A stretch of 64,000 nt of DNA from Kitasatospora azatica KCTC 9699 (GTDB lineage Bacteria > Actinomycetota > Actinomycetes > Streptomycetales > Streptomycetaceae): positions 310,001-374,000 of the forward strand of contig NZ_JQMO01000003.1 in assembly GCF_000744785.1 (NCBI RefSeq). Reading direction: 5' to 3'. Below are positions 8,099 to 17,146 of the stretch, one piece after another. The notes beneath the pieces were generated by a model that saw only the letters and a program-made list of their open reading frames with translations, was not told the DNA's origin and ran no database searches. The position numbers and the translations under genes are program-made. Numbering within the stretch: the first letter of the stretch is position 1; each line of letters starts with the position of its first letter.

Positions 8099-8536
8099 TC
8101 ACAGCCGGTCTTCGGGCGGCTCCCCGGTCACGAACTCGTCCAGCCAGCGCTCCAGCTCGTCCGCGCAGCGCTCACTGCCGGACGGGACGCTGGCGTAGCT
8201 GCGGTCCAGGAACTCGCGCAGCGGGTGCTCCTCGGCCCGCAGCACGGCTGAGCCGTTGGTGCCGCGCAGCAGCACCAGCACGTGGTCGTGGTCCTCCTCC
8301 GGCTCGATCAGCACGTCGCCGCCGCCGGCCGGTACGTCCAGGCCCTCGGTGAGCAGCTCACGGGCGAAGGTCCAGCGCTGGGTCCCACCGAACGGCAGCA
8401 TGAAGTCGACGTGCACGGCCAGCGGGTCACGGGCGTCGTAGGCCCAGGTGGAGAGCAGGCAGATCCGGTCGTCCAGCCCCGGCACCAACAGGTCCAGTTC
8501 AACCTGGGCCGTCACCTCCGAACTGTTGCCGCTCAT
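8099..8536 (-). CDS. SsgA-like sporulation / cell-division regulator (SALP)
   Basis: This 145-residue protein matches the SsgA/SsgB family, found only in morphologically complex actinomycetes, where members guide septum placement and spore-wall remodelling. Characteristic pieces are LSTWAYDARDPLAVHVDF, WTFARELLTEGLDVPAGGGDV and LREFLDRSYASVPSGSE. ATG 8536 follows GAGGAGGCGCC. It is one of several family members such genomes carry; which one cannot be told. Its presence supports a Streptomyces-like host. Confidence 0.88.
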   Translation of the reverse strand: MSGNSSEVTAQVELDLLVPGLDDRICLLSTWAYDARDPLAVHVDFMLPFGGTQRWTFARELLTEGLDVPAGGGDVLIEPEEDHDHVLVLLRGTNGSAVLRAEEHPLREFLDRSYASVPSGSERCADELERWLDEFVTGEPPEDRL

Positions 8537-8706
8537 CAGGCGCCTCCTCGTGCCGACCACGCCATCGCTGCCATGTGGGCCCGCTCTTGCCCGCCCTGGC
8601 GAATCTCAAACCTGTCCGATCGACCGGTCCCCAGCCGGCCCGGAACTGACTCACCGTTACAGCGGTACCGGCTCACGCCCGGGCTCGGCCGATGTGAGCC
8701 TGCCTA
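8537..8706. other. Divergent intergenic region (SsgA-like / MFS remnant)
   Basis: No gene is supported in these 170 bases. They hold the promoter of the ssgA-like gene and the old promoter of the decayed transporter. No conspicuous repeat or known site was found. Confidence 0.5.
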
Positions 8707-8915
8707 ATGAGCACCCCCGCCGTGACTGCGCAGGCCGCGCCGCCCGTCCTCGATCTGCGCCGGCGCAACATCGTCCTCGGCACCATCATCCTCGGCATGC
8801 TGCTCGCCGCCCCCGACCGGACCATCGTCGGCACCGCGCTGCCCACCATTGTCTCCGATCCCGGCAGCGCTTCCCACCTGTCCTGAGTGGTGACCTCCTA
8901 CCTGCCCGCCGAGAC
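8707..8915 (+). pseudogene. Remnant of a DHA2-type MFS transporter (N-terminus only)
   Basis: From ATG 8707 the frame gives a normal start of a drug:H+ antiporter: a Pro/Ala leader, one membrane helix (NIVLGTIILGMLLAA) and motif D1 in decayed form (PDRTIVGTALPTIVSD, usually LDQTIVGTALPTI). An in-frame TGA at 8884-8886 stands where the family has Trp. The frame continues VVTSYLPAET, still family-like, and then similarity stops abruptly at about 8915. The remaining 13 or so helices are missing. Confidence 0.75.
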
Positions 8916-9944
8916 GCGCTCGCCCGGACCGGGCGCCGCCCCGGGGCCTGGGGGCGACCGCCGGTCGAGGGCTTGACCGAACTGCGCGCCTGGTTCGCCC
9001 GGGACATCGGCGGGGACCTGACCGCCTCGGACGTCCTGATCACGGCGGGTGGGCAGAGCGTGCTCACCACGGCGCTGCGCTCCCTGGTCGCGCCCGGCGC
9101 GCCCGTGCTGGTCGAATCCCCCTCCTACCCGGGCACCTTGGCGGTCGCCCGGGCGGCCGGACTGCGGCCCGTCCCGGTACCGGTGGGCCGCGACGGCGTC
9201 CGGACCGAGCTGCTGGCCGACGCCTTCGCCGCCACCCGGGCCCGCGCGTTCGTCTGCCAACCGCTGTTCCAGAACCCGACCGGCGCCGTGCTCTCCCCCG
9301 AGCGCCGCCGCGAGGTGCTGCGGATCGCCCGCGCCGCCGGAGCCTTCGTCGTGGAGGACGACTTCGCCCGCCGGCTGGTCCACGCCGACGCCCCCGCCCT
9401 GCCGGCGCCGCTGGCGGCCGACGACCCGGATGGCGTGGTGGTGCACGTCCGTTCACTCACCAAGGCGGCCTCCCCGAGCCTAAGGGTCGCGGCCCTGACC
9501 GCGCGCGGCCCGGCGCTGGAACGCCTGCGCGCCGTCCAGGCGGTGGACAGCTTCTTCGTGCCACGTCCACTCCAGGAGACCGCACTGGAACTGGTCGGTT
9601 CCCCGGCCTGGGCCCGCCAGCTGCGCGAACTCGCCGCCGCGCTGCGGGACCGACGGCACGCGGCCGTCACCGCGCTGCGGCGCGGACTGCCCGGTCTGCC
9701 CGGTCTGCCCGGTCTGCCCGAACCGCACGTCCCGTACGGCGGCTACCACCTGTGGCTCAGGCTCCCCGACGGTACCGACGAATCCGCGCTCGCAGCGGCC
9801 GCGCTGCGGGCCGGTGTCGCCGTCACCGCCGGCCGCCCGTACTTCGCCGCCGAGGCCCCGGCCCCGCGCCTGCGACTCAGCTACGCCTGCACCGACAGCC
9901 CGTCCCAGGTCACCGAGGGCATCGAGCGCCTCGCCCGGGCGTAG
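8916..9944 (+). pseudogene. Headless PLP-dependent aminotransferase (MocR/PdxR type), fused behind the MFS stub
   Basis: About 340 codons of a fold-type I aminotransferase in a frame different from the MFS stub. PLP-binding residues are kept: FQNPTG (Asn), VVEDDFARR (Asp), SLTKAASPS (Schiff-base Lys) and LRLSYA (Arg). The GntR-like winged helix and the N-terminal arm are absent; similarity begins right at the MFS break near 8916. A 9-base repeat gives GLPGLPGLPGLPE at 9688-9723. A start such as TTG 8974 could still make a shortened protein, but it would lack part of the active-site entrance. Probably the product of a deletion joining two genes. Confidence 0.7.
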
Positions 9945-9968
9945 CTGCACACCGCGTCAGCCCCCGGC

Positions 9969-10265
9969 TCAGACTGTCGCTTCGAGCCCGGGCAGGTGTG
10001 CCGCCAGTGCGACCTTCAGGGAGAAGCCCCCGTTGTCCAGGGCGATCAGGCTCACCGTGGACCTGACGGTCGACTCGCCCAGCTTCACCTTCTGCTGACC
10101 TCCTATCAGGCGCAGCCCGTTGTGGAAGCCGGAGGCGTAGCCGGCGGCGACGAGCTGCTCGGGGTTGGTCCTGTCGCCGCCGGGCCCGCCCATCTCCTTG
10201 GGGACCGCGAGGAGTTCGTCGAGCACCCCGTCGGAGGCGCGGACCTCTCCGGTGCGCCCGACGCG
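9969..10265 (-). pseudogene. OsmC/Ohr-family organic hydroperoxide reductase remnant
   Basis: The translation shows Ohr hallmarks: SDGVLDELLAVPKEMGGPGG, then TNPEQLVAAGYASGFHNGL. In working Ohr proteins this last motif is AAGYAACFHSAL, and its Cys is the peroxidatic residue; here it is Gly. The protein ends at HLPGLEATV, before the part with the second Cys. The N-terminal strand is also unrecognisable. The remnant is therefore catalytically dead. It lies tail to tail with the decayed aminotransferase. Confidence 0.7.
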
Positions 10266-10339
10266 CCAGTGCCAGGCAACGCGGCCCGAGGCGGTGGGCC
10301 CCGGCCGCGCACCCCCGCGGATCAGCACCGCCGGTCACC

Positions 10340-11071
10340 TCACCAGGGCACTTCGCCGGCGTCCTCGAAGAACTGGCCGGTCGGGCCGTCCTCGGGCAGG
10401 GTCGCGAGCTTGATGGCGATCGCCGCGCCCTGTTCCGGGGTGCGCACGCCGCGGAAGCCGTTGAGGTCGGTCGCGACGTAGCCGGGGCAGCCGGCGTTGA
10501 TCAGGATGTTCGTGCCGCGCAGCTCCCGGGCGTACTGGAGGGTGACGGCGTTCAGGAACGTCTTCGACGGCGCGTACGCCACGGCCACCGGACCCGTCGT
10601 CAGCTCGGCGGCGGGTCCCGCCTGCCGGGTGAGCGAGCCGACACTGCTGGACATGTTCACGATCCGCGGTGCGGCGGAGCGGCGCAGCAGCGGCATCATC
10701 GCATTGGTGACGCGGATGACGCCGATCACGTTGGTCTCCACGACCGTGCGGATGGTGGCGGGGTCGACCCGGGTGGGCTCCTGGGGCGCGCCGCCGGCGA
10801 TGGCGGCGTTGTTGACCAGCACGTCGAGGCGCCCGGCCTGTTCCTCGATCAGCCGTGCGGCGGCGGTCGCGCTCGCGTCGTCGGTGACGTCCAGCGGTAC
10901 GCCGAACGCGTCGACGCCGACCGCGCGCAGCCGCTCCACCGCGGCCTCACGGCGCTGATCGTCGCGGGCGCCGACTCCGACGCTCCAGCCGAGGGCGCCC
11001 AGGCCTGCGGCGATCTCGTAGCCAATTCCCTTGTTCGCGCCGGTGACCAGCGCAATCGTTCGTTCGCTCAT
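10340..11071 (-). CDS. SDR-family NAD(P)-dependent oxidoreductase
   Basis: This 243-residue short-chain dehydrogenase has the cofactor motif TGANKGIG (about 10-17), NNAA (about 88), the catalytic Ser in NMSSSVGS and a YxxxK-type motif in the form YAPSK (about residue 163-167). Closest in feel to plant-type carbonyl reductases and actinomycete SDRs acting on small ketones. It is divergent from the LysR gene at 11167 over a 95-base gap, the usual arrangement for a LysR regulator and its target. ATG 11080 is an alternative start. Confidence 0.88.
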   Translation of the reverse strand: MSERTIALVTGANKGIGYEIAAGLGALGWSVGVGARDDQRREAAVERLRAVGVDAFGVPLDVTDDASATAAARLIEEQAGRLDVLVNNAAIAGGAPQEPTRVDPATIRTVVETNVIGVIRVTNAMMPLLRRSAAPRIVNMSSSVGSLTRQAGPAAELTTGPVAVAYAPSKTFLNAVTLQYARELRGTNILINAGCPGYVATDLNGFRGVRTPEQGAAIAIKLATLPEDGPTGQFFEDAGEVPW

Positions 11072-11166
11072 GGGCACCATGCTGCCTCTGGGCCTGGCAG
11101 GGGGTCCAAGACCGATCAGGTGGGCAGCGATACCGTCCGGGTATGGATCCGGAGTACCGTGGCCGG

Positions 11167-12015
11167 ATGGAGACCCGGGAACTGCGATATTTCGTCGCTG
11201 TCGCCGAAGAGTTGCACTTCGGGCGCGCCGCACTGCGACTCGGGATCGCGCAGCCGCCGCTGTCACGGGCGATCCAGCGGCTCGAACGCCGGCTCGGGGC
11301 AGCGCTGCTGGATCGGACCAGCCGCAGCGTCACGCTGACCGAGGCCGGCTCGGTGCTGTTGGTCGAGGGCCGAGCGGCCCTCGACGCGGTCGACGCTGCC
11401 GAGCGCCGGACCCGCCGCGCCGCCCTCTCCGCGACCGGCCGGCCCGGCCTGGCGCTGGTCACGAAAGCCAGCGCGTCCCGCGAACTGCTGGCGAAACTGC
11501 TCGACGCGTACGCCGCCGAACCCGGCGCGGTCCCCATCGAGGTCATCCTGTGCGGCCCGGCCGAGCAGCAACGACTCCTGCGCGAGGGCCGGGCCGACGT
11601 GGCGCTGCTGCACCGGCCGTTCGACTCGACGGCCGGGTTCCACACCGAGGAACTCAGCACGGAGGGCCAGGTGGTGGTCCTGCCGGCCGGGCATCCGCTC
11701 ACCACCCGGGCCCATGTGCGGATGGCCGACATCACCGATCTCCCGGGCCTGCCCCTGCCACGCTGGCCCGACCCCGACGGCAGCTACCCTCCCGGCCCCG
11801 GCCCCCAAGTCCGCGACCACGCGCAGTTGTTGCAGCTCGTCGCGCTCGGCCGGGCCTGCGCGGTCTCGCCGGAGTCGTGCCGAGCCCAACTGCACGGTGA
11901 CCTCGCCGCCGTACCCGTGCTGGACGCGCCGACCGTCACCACCGTGATCGCCTGGCCACCGCACAGCCGATCCAGAGCCGTCGCCGACCTCGTCCGAACT
12001 GCGACCCGCCTCTAG
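11167..12015 (+). CDS. LysR-family transcriptional regulator
   Basis: This roughly 282-residue protein starts METRELRYFVAVAEELHFGRAA, the standard LysR winged helix (residues 1-60, with QPPLSRAIQRLERRLG as recognition part). The C-terminal effector-binding domain follows (PGLALVTKASAS onward). ATG 11167 fits the family N-terminus; an in-frame ATG at 11143 adds eight residues. It is divergent from the SDR gene and probably controls it. Confidence 0.88.
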   Translation: METRELRYFVAVAEELHFGRAALRLGIAQPPLSRAIQRLERRLGAALLDRTSRSVTLTEAGSVLLVEGRAALDAVDAAERRTRRAALSATGRPGLALVTKASASRELLAKLLDAYAAEPGAVPIEVILCGPAEQQRLLREGRADVALLHRPFDSTAGFHTEELSTEGQVVVLPAGHPLTTRAHVRMADITDLPGLPLPRWPDPDGSYPPGPGPQVRDHAQLLQLVALGRACAVSPESCRAQLHGDLAAVPVLDAPTVTTVIAWPPHSRSRAVADLVRTATRL

Positions 12016-12047
12016 CGAGTTGACCACGGACAGCCCCGATGCACCGG

Positions 12048-13361
12048 TCAGGAGCAGCTCTGCCAACACAGCGGCAAGCTCTTCAACCCGTTCTGGAAGT
12101 TGGACACCAGCCGGGCCGGCGGACCGTCGCTGGACAGGGCCAGTTCGGGCAGCTCCAGCATGGTCCGGATCATCGCCTTCAGCTGCATCCGGGCCAGTTG
12201 GGCGCCCAGGCAGAAGTGCGGGCCGTAACCGAAGCTGACGTGGTCATTGGGTGTCCGGGTGATGTCGAAGCGGTCCGGGTCCGGGAAGACGGTCTCGTCG
12301 CGGTTGGCGGAGCCGTGGTAGACGACCACCTTCTGACCGCGCCGGATCCGGACGTCGGCCAGTTCGACGTCCTGCGTGGCAGTACGGCGGAAATCGACCA
12401 CGGGCGGCCAGAACCGCAGCATCTCCTCGACGGCCGAGGCGAGCAACTCGGGCCGCCGCACCAGCAACCGGTACTGGTCCGGGTGGCTGAGCAGCGTGTA
12501 CAGCCCACCCGGGAGGCCGTTGCGCACGGTCTCGTTGCCGGCGATCGCGAACAGGAAGAACGCGGTCTCGAACTCCTCGGTGCTCAGGCCGCCCTCGCGC
12601 ATCCGGGAGAGCAGGCTGCCCGGCAGGGGGTCGGCCGCGAGACCGTGGGCGTAGGCGAACATGTCGGCCAGGGCGGCCCTGGAGCGGGGGTTGACCGGGC
12701 GGCCGTCCGGGGTCGTGCGGGTGGCGGGGCGGGCGGCGAGCGCGGTGCGGCCGAGTTCGGTGAGACGGGACGGGTCCACGGTACGGGAGTCGGCGTAGTC
12801 CGCGTCCTGGTACCCGATCACCCGATTCGACCAGTCCGCCAGCAACTGCCGGTCCTGCTCCGGCACCCCCAGAATCCAGGCCAACGTGCGCACCGGCAGG
12901 TCCGCCGCCAGCTGAACGAAGTCCGCCCTGCCCAACCCTCGCACCGAATCGACCTGCTCCCGGGCACACCTCTCGATCGCCGCGGCCAACTCCCCCAACG
13001 CCCGCGGCGTGAACGCGGCCGCCACGATCCGGCGCAGCCGCGAGTGCTCCGGCGGATCCTGGTTGAGCATCATCGTGCGGGCGAAGTCCAGGTCGGCCGC
13101 GGTGTCGGGGTCACGGATCTGGGTCGCGCCCAGCTGCGAGGAGAACACCTCCGGTGTCCGCAGCACGTGCTTCACGTCCGCGTGCCGCAGCACCGCCCAG
13201 TACCCCGGCCCGGCCGGCCACGCCCCCACCGCCGGTTCCTCCACCCAGCACACCGGCGACGAGGCCCGCAGCTCCTGCAGCAGCTCGTACGGCACACCGT
13301 CGGCGTATGTCTCGGGCAGGAAGATCCGGTTCACCCGCGTCTGATCGAGGATCACGACCAC
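12048..13361 (-). CDS. Cytochrome P450
   Basis: This 437-residue soluble bacterial P450 has the haem-binding loop FGYGPHFCLGAQLAR (Cys near 384), the I-helix oxygen-activation motif IAGNETVRNG (with the usual Thr replaced in order by ETVR), the K-helix ExxR in EEMLRFWPP, and the meander FPDPDRFDI. GTG 13361 is the longest start; the family core begins at about residue 13. The gene follows the PP2C phosphatase by 28 bases, so both are likely on one transcript. No ferredoxin gene is next to it. Substrate unknown. Confidence 0.92.
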   Translation of the reverse strand: MVVILDQTRVNRIFLPETYADGVPYELLQELRASSPVCWVEEPAVGAWPAGPGYWAVLRHADVKHVLRTPEVFSSQLGATQIRDPDTAADLDFARTMMLNQDPPEHSRLRRIVAAAFTPRALGELAAAIERCAREQVDSVRGLGRADFVQLAADLPVRTLAWILGVPEQDRQLLADWSNRVIGYQDADYADSRTVDPSRLTELGRTALAARPATRTTPDGRPVNPRSRAALADMFAYAHGLAADPLPGSLLSRMREGGLSTEEFETAFFLFAIAGNETVRNGLPGGLYTLLSHPDQYRLLVRRPELLASAVEEMLRFWPPVVDFRRTATQDVELADVRIRRGQKVVVYHGSANRDETVFPDPDRFDITRTPNDHVSFGYGPHFCLGAQLARMQLKAMIRTMLELPELALSSDGPPARLVSNFQNGLKSLPLCWQSCS

Positions 13362-13389
13362 CGACCGTACGCCGACACCACACCAGTGC

Positions 13390-15687
13390 CTACCTCTCGC
13401 GGCGGGTGAGTAGCAGGGCTACGTCGTCGGCGCGGTGGGTGGAGCGGCGGGCGGGGGTGACCAGGCGGTCGGCGAGGGATTCGAGCGAGGCGGGGTCGGC
13501 GTGGGCGAGGGCGCTGCGGAGGCGGTCGATGCCCTGGTCGATGCCGGCGCCGGGCTCTTCGACCAGGCCGTCGGTGTAGAGGGCGAGGACCGAACCGGCC
13601 GGCAGGGTGAGGGTACTGCAGGGGAACTCGGCGGCGGGGTCGACCCCGAGCAGCGGGCCGCCGGGCAGCTCCAGCACCTCGGTGCGGCCGTCGGGATGGC
13701 GCAGCAGTGGCGGGAGGTGTCCGGCGCGGGCGGCGCGGGCGCGGCCGGCGGCCGGGTCCAGCTGGATCAGCAGGCAGCTGGCCAGCAGTCCGGGGTCGAG
13801 TTCGGCCAGCAGGTGGTTGGTGCGCGCCAGCACCTCCTCCGGGCCCGCCTGGATGGTCGCGAACGCACGGACGACGCTGCGCAGTTGGCCCATGGTGGCG
13901 GCCGCGGCCACGCTGTGGCCCTCGACGTCGCCGATCACCAGGCTCACCCCGTCCCCGGTGACGATCGCGTCGTACCAGTCGCCGCCGATCTCCATGCCGC
14001 TGGTGCCGGGCAGGTAGCGGGCGGCGATGGACAGCCCGGGCGGCTCGGGGAGCCGGTTGGGCAGCAGCGCGTGCTGGAGGCCGCGGGCGAGCGCGAACTC
14101 GGTGTCGTACAGGCGGGCCCGCTCCAGGGCCTGGGCGATCAGGCCGCCGAGCGCGGTCAGCACACCGCGTTCCTCGGGAGTGAACGGTCGGGACTCCTCG
14201 AAGCCGAGGATGCAGCTGCCGACCGGGCGGCCGGAGGCGATCAGCGGCAGGAAGGCCCAGGCGGACCGCTCGTCCAGCGCGATCCCGGGGTAGGCGGCGG
14301 CCAGCTCGTCGACCGACTCGAAGAAGATCGGCGAGCCGGTGCTGAGCGCCTCGACCCCGGGCAGCCGGGCCCGCATGGGGGTGCCTTCGAAGCGGTCGAG
14401 GAAGCCGTCGGGGTAGCCGGACTGAAAGGACAGGTGGAGCCGGTTGTCGCGGACCACGTAGATCGCCAGCTGCTGGCCGCCGAAGGCCGGCAGGATCTGT
14501 TCGGCCACCGTCTCGCACACCTCGCGCACGGTGACCGCCTGGGTGAGCAGGCTGGCCAGCTGCATCAGGTGGTACATCGAGCCGGGGCCGGCCGGCACGG
14601 ACGTCTGCAGACCGGCCGGCGGGCCCTGCAGCGGGACGGGCGGGCCGGGCGGCGAGTGCCCGGCGGCAGTGGGCCCGCGCGCGGGGCCGTGCTCGGGGGC
14701 GGCGGCGGGGACCACCGTGCCGGTCACCCCGTGGGCGTCGGGGTAGAGCGAGAAGGCCAGCCAGTTCTCCGGCGGGCGGCAGGCCAGGAACGAGGTGGGC
14801 TGTTGGGAGAGCATCGCCGCCCGGTAGCGGTCCTCGTAGGTCGGATCGGCGAGCCAGGGCAGCGCCTCCCAGGGGTGGCGGCCGAGCAGGTCGGCGCGGG
14901 TGACGCCGAGCATCATCTCGGTGGCCCGGTTGACGCAGGTGATCCAGCCGTCCGGGTCGAGCGAGAAGACGCCGTGGCGCAGCCGCTCGATGGCGGCGGC
15001 CGCGGCCTCGCCCCAGGAGGCGTCGAGCACCGCCCCGACCAGCTGACGGGGGTTGGCGGCGAGGGCGCGGGCCCACAGCTGGACGGTACGGGTGCGCCCG
15101 TCCTCCTCGGTGAACCGCAGCCGCAGCGCGAGTGGTTCACCGCCGCCGTTCGGGTCGGTGCGCAGGGTGGACGCGGCGACCCGCAGGGTGGCGAGGTCGC
15201 CGGGGTGGAGCCGGCGGCCGAGCTCTGCGGACGTGGCGACCAGGGCCTGCGGGGAGAGCCCGAGCAGCGCGCCGGCCCGCTCGTCGGCGGTGAGCAGGTC
15301 GGTGCTGAGATTCCACTCGAACAGGCCGATGGCGGCCATCGGCCCGGGCGGCGCCGGCAGTTCGACGATGGCCGGGCTGTCGTCGGACTCGACCTGCTCG
15401 CCGCTCTCGGCCAACGCGGCGAGTGCGGCGCCCAGCCGGTTGGCCAGAGTGCGCAGGTGACGCCGGGCGCTGGGCACCATGCCGTGCGCGGAGGCGGGCC
15501 AGAGCGCGCAGAGCACGCCGTAGCTCTCCGACCCGCTACTGATCGGTACATAGAGGGAGGCGAAGGCGTAGGGCAGGCCGACCAGGAGCTGCGGGAAGCG
15601 GCGCATGGTCTCCTCGGGGCCGCTGAGCGCGACCGTGCGTCCGGTCCGGTAGGCGACAGCGCCCGGCAGCGCACTGCCGGCGGACAC
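13390..15687 (-). CDS. GAF/PAS sensor PP2C-type (SpoIIE) serine phosphatase
   Basis: This protein of at least 765 residues is a regulatory phosphatase of the RsbU/SpoIIE type. In order it has a GAF domain (partly upstream of this start), two PAS-like segments (about 120-215 and 225-310), a second GAF (about 365-520) and a PP2C domain (about 535-760) with GMEIGGDWYDAI, VIGDVEGHS and LYTDGLVE metal-binding motifs. It probably dephosphorylates anti-sigma antagonists. GTG 15687 is the only ATG/GTG/TTG in frame but falls inside the first GAF domain, see the region 15688-16220. P450 follows by 28 bases. Confidence 0.88.
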   Translation of the reverse strand: MSAGSALPGAVAYRTGRTVALSGPEETMRRFPQLLVGLPYAFASLYVPISSGSESYGVLCALWPASAHGMVPSARRHLRTLANRLGAALAALAESGEQVESDDSPAIVELPAPPGPMAAIGLFEWNLSTDLLTADERAGALLGLSPQALVATSAELGRRLHPGDLATLRVAASTLRTDPNGGGEPLALRLRFTEEDGRTRTVQLWARALAANPRQLVGAVLDASWGEAAAAAIERLRHGVFSLDPDGWITCVNRATEMMLGVTRADLLGRHPWEALPWLADPTYEDRYRAAMLSQQPTSFLACRPPENWLAFSLYPDAHGVTGTVVPAAAPEHGPARGPTAAGHSPPGPPVPLQGPPAGLQTSVPAGPGSMYHLMQLASLLTQAVTVREVCETVAEQILPAFGGQQLAIYVVRDNRLHLSFQSGYPDGFLDRFEGTPMRARLPGVEALSTGSPIFFESVDELAAAYPGIALDERSAWAFLPLIASGRPVGSCILGFEESRPFTPEERGVLTALGGLIAQALERARLYDTEFALARGLQHALLPNRLPEPPGLSIAARYLPGTSGMEIGGDWYDAIVTGDGVSLVIGDVEGHSVAAAATMGQLRSVVRAFATIQAGPEEVLARTNHLLAELDPGLLASCLLIQLDPAAGRARAARAGHLPPLLRHPDGRTEVLELPGGPLLGVDPAAEFPCSTLTLPAGSVLALYTDGLVEEPGAGIDQGIDRLRSALAHADPASLESLADRLVTPARRSTHRADDVALLLTRRER

Positions 15688-16220
15688 CCGTTGGAAGGCT
15701 CCGACCAGCGAGACGGGGACGCCGGCGACGGCGCTGAGCTGCAGCGCGCGGCGGTCCCGGGAGCGCAGGTAGATCAGGCAGCCGTACGAATCGCTGGACT
15801 GGACGGCCTTGCGAACTGCGGCAGCGAGCAGTTCGTCGCGGGACTCACGAGGCTCGTCGTGGGACTCACGAGGCTCGTCGTGGGACTCACGGGGCTCGTC
15901 GCGGAGTTCGGCGGGCTCGACGGCCTCCGGCGCGGGTCCGTCCGGCTCGGGTGCGGGGGCGTCGGCGGCGCGGCTGCGCGGGCGGCATGGCGGGCGCTGC
16001 CCGGCTCGGGCCCGGTGCGCTTCGCCCTGGTACCGCTGCCCGGTCGCGACCCGATGGGGTCCGCCGGTACGCCCTCGCGCACTCTCCCTCTCTATCCCCG
16101 GCCGCCAGGGGTGTCAACCGGGGCCCGACGTGCTCGGCGATGGCGGCGGCGCGGACCAGGGCCGAGGATGGACGGTAGGCCGTGCGCGATCGTCACCCCC
16201 GGGGGCCAGGGAGTTCCGCC
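15688..16220. other. Upstream coding-like extension of the PP2C phosphatase, no usable start codon
   Basis: On the minus strand the phosphatase frame stays open from 15687 up to a stop at 16114-16116. It encodes the missing first half of the GAF domain (AAVRKAVQSSDSYGCLIYL, RSRDRRALQLSAVAGVP) and an Asp/Glu/Pro-rich leader, but contains no ATG, GTG or TTG. A GTG at 16082 behind GAGGGAGA opens another frame. The gene may have lost its start through a one-base change, or begin at CTG 15831. The rest up to 16220 is the leader of the MBL gene. Confidence 0.6.
15840..15902. repeat. Three 21-base tandem repeats
   Basis: Units 15840-15860, 15861-15881 and 15882-15902 are nearly identical (the first two exactly; the third differs at two bases). 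In the phosphatase frame they encode DEPRESH in series, a charged, probably disordered stretch in front of the GAF domain. Confidence 0.9.
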
Positions 16221-17033
16221 ATGCCGGTGCACAAGGTCCGAACGGACGTCAGCGTCCTGAGCGACAGTCTCGAGGTGCCCGGCATCGGGCACATTCCCGT
16301 CAACGCCTTCGTTCTGGGGGCCGCCGAGCCGGTCGTCGTCGACACCGGACTGGGGCTGCCGGACCGGAACTTCCTGGAGACGCTCGGTTCGGTGCTGGAG
16401 CCCGCCGACGTGCGCTGGATCTGGCTCACCCACCCGGACCGGGACCACACCGGCGGCATCTTCGACCTGCTGGCGGCGGCGCCGCGGGCCCGCGTCGTGA
16501 CCACGTTCATCGGCGTCGGAATCATGTCCTGCGAGCGGCAGTTGCCGCTGGACCGGGTGTACCTGCTCAACCCGGGGCAGTCGCTGGACGTCGGCGACCG
16601 CACCCTCACCGGGTTCCGGCCGCCGCTGTTCGACAACCCGGCCACGGTCGGCTTCTTCGACGACTCCACCGGGGTCTGCTTCAGCTCGGACTGCTTCGGT
16701 GGTCCGATGCCCAGTGCGGAGCTGGCGCAGGCCACCGACGTCCGGGCGCTCGACCCCGAGGATCTGCGGGCGGCGCAGCTGCTCTGGGCGAGCGTGGACA
16801 GTCCCTGGTTGGAGAACGTGGACGAGCGACGGTTCCGCGCCTCCTTCGGGACGCTGCGGGACCGGGAACCGGAGCTCGTCCTCTCCACCCACCTGCCGTC
16901 GGCTCCGGGGATCACCGGACCGATGATCGACACGCTGAGTTCGGCGGCCGGCCGCTCCCCCTTCCTCGGACCGGACCAGGCGGCGCTGGAGCAGATGCTG
17001 GCCGGCTTCGAGCCCGCAGCGGGCGGCCGCTGA
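16221..17033 (+). CDS. MBL-fold metallo-hydrolase
   Basis: This 270-residue protein has a metallo-beta-lactamase fold: VVVDTGLGL, then WLTHPDRDHTGGIFDL. The usual HxHxDH reads HPDRDH, so the second His is Asp, like the di-iron flavoprotein (HxExDH) branch. Later motifs include CFSSDCFGG and VLSTHLPSAPG, which supply Asp and His ligands. ATG 16221 has AGGGAG upstream. No fused rubredoxin or flavodoxin domain is present, so an oxygen or NO reductase role would need partners. Substrate unknown. Confidence 0.82.
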   Translation: MPVHKVRTDVSVLSDSLEVPGIGHIPVNAFVLGAAEPVVVDTGLGLPDRNFLETLGSVLEPADVRWIWLTHPDRDHTGGIFDLLAAAPRARVVTTFIGVGIMSCERQLPLDRVYLLNPGQSLDVGDRTLTGFRPPLFDNPATVGFFDDSTGVCFSSDCFGGPMPSAELAQATDVRALDPEDLRAAQLLWASVDSPWLENVDERRFRASFGTLRDREPELVLSTHLPSAPGITGPMIDTLSSAAGRSPFLGPDQAALEQMLAGFEPAAGGR

Positions 17034-17146
17034 AAAAGTTCTCGAGGCGTTGAACCCCCCTCCGGGCAGTTCCGTGTTGAGGGTGCGAGCGACCTGAGCG
17101 CTCGCGGACCTCACACCAATTCACCTGTATCCAGGGGGAGTTCGCC

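Noticed and set aside
13435-16260. 941-codon plus-strand open frame opposite the PP2C phosphatase
   Set aside because: No domain is recognisable, while the minus strand encodes clear GAF, PAS and PP2C motifs.
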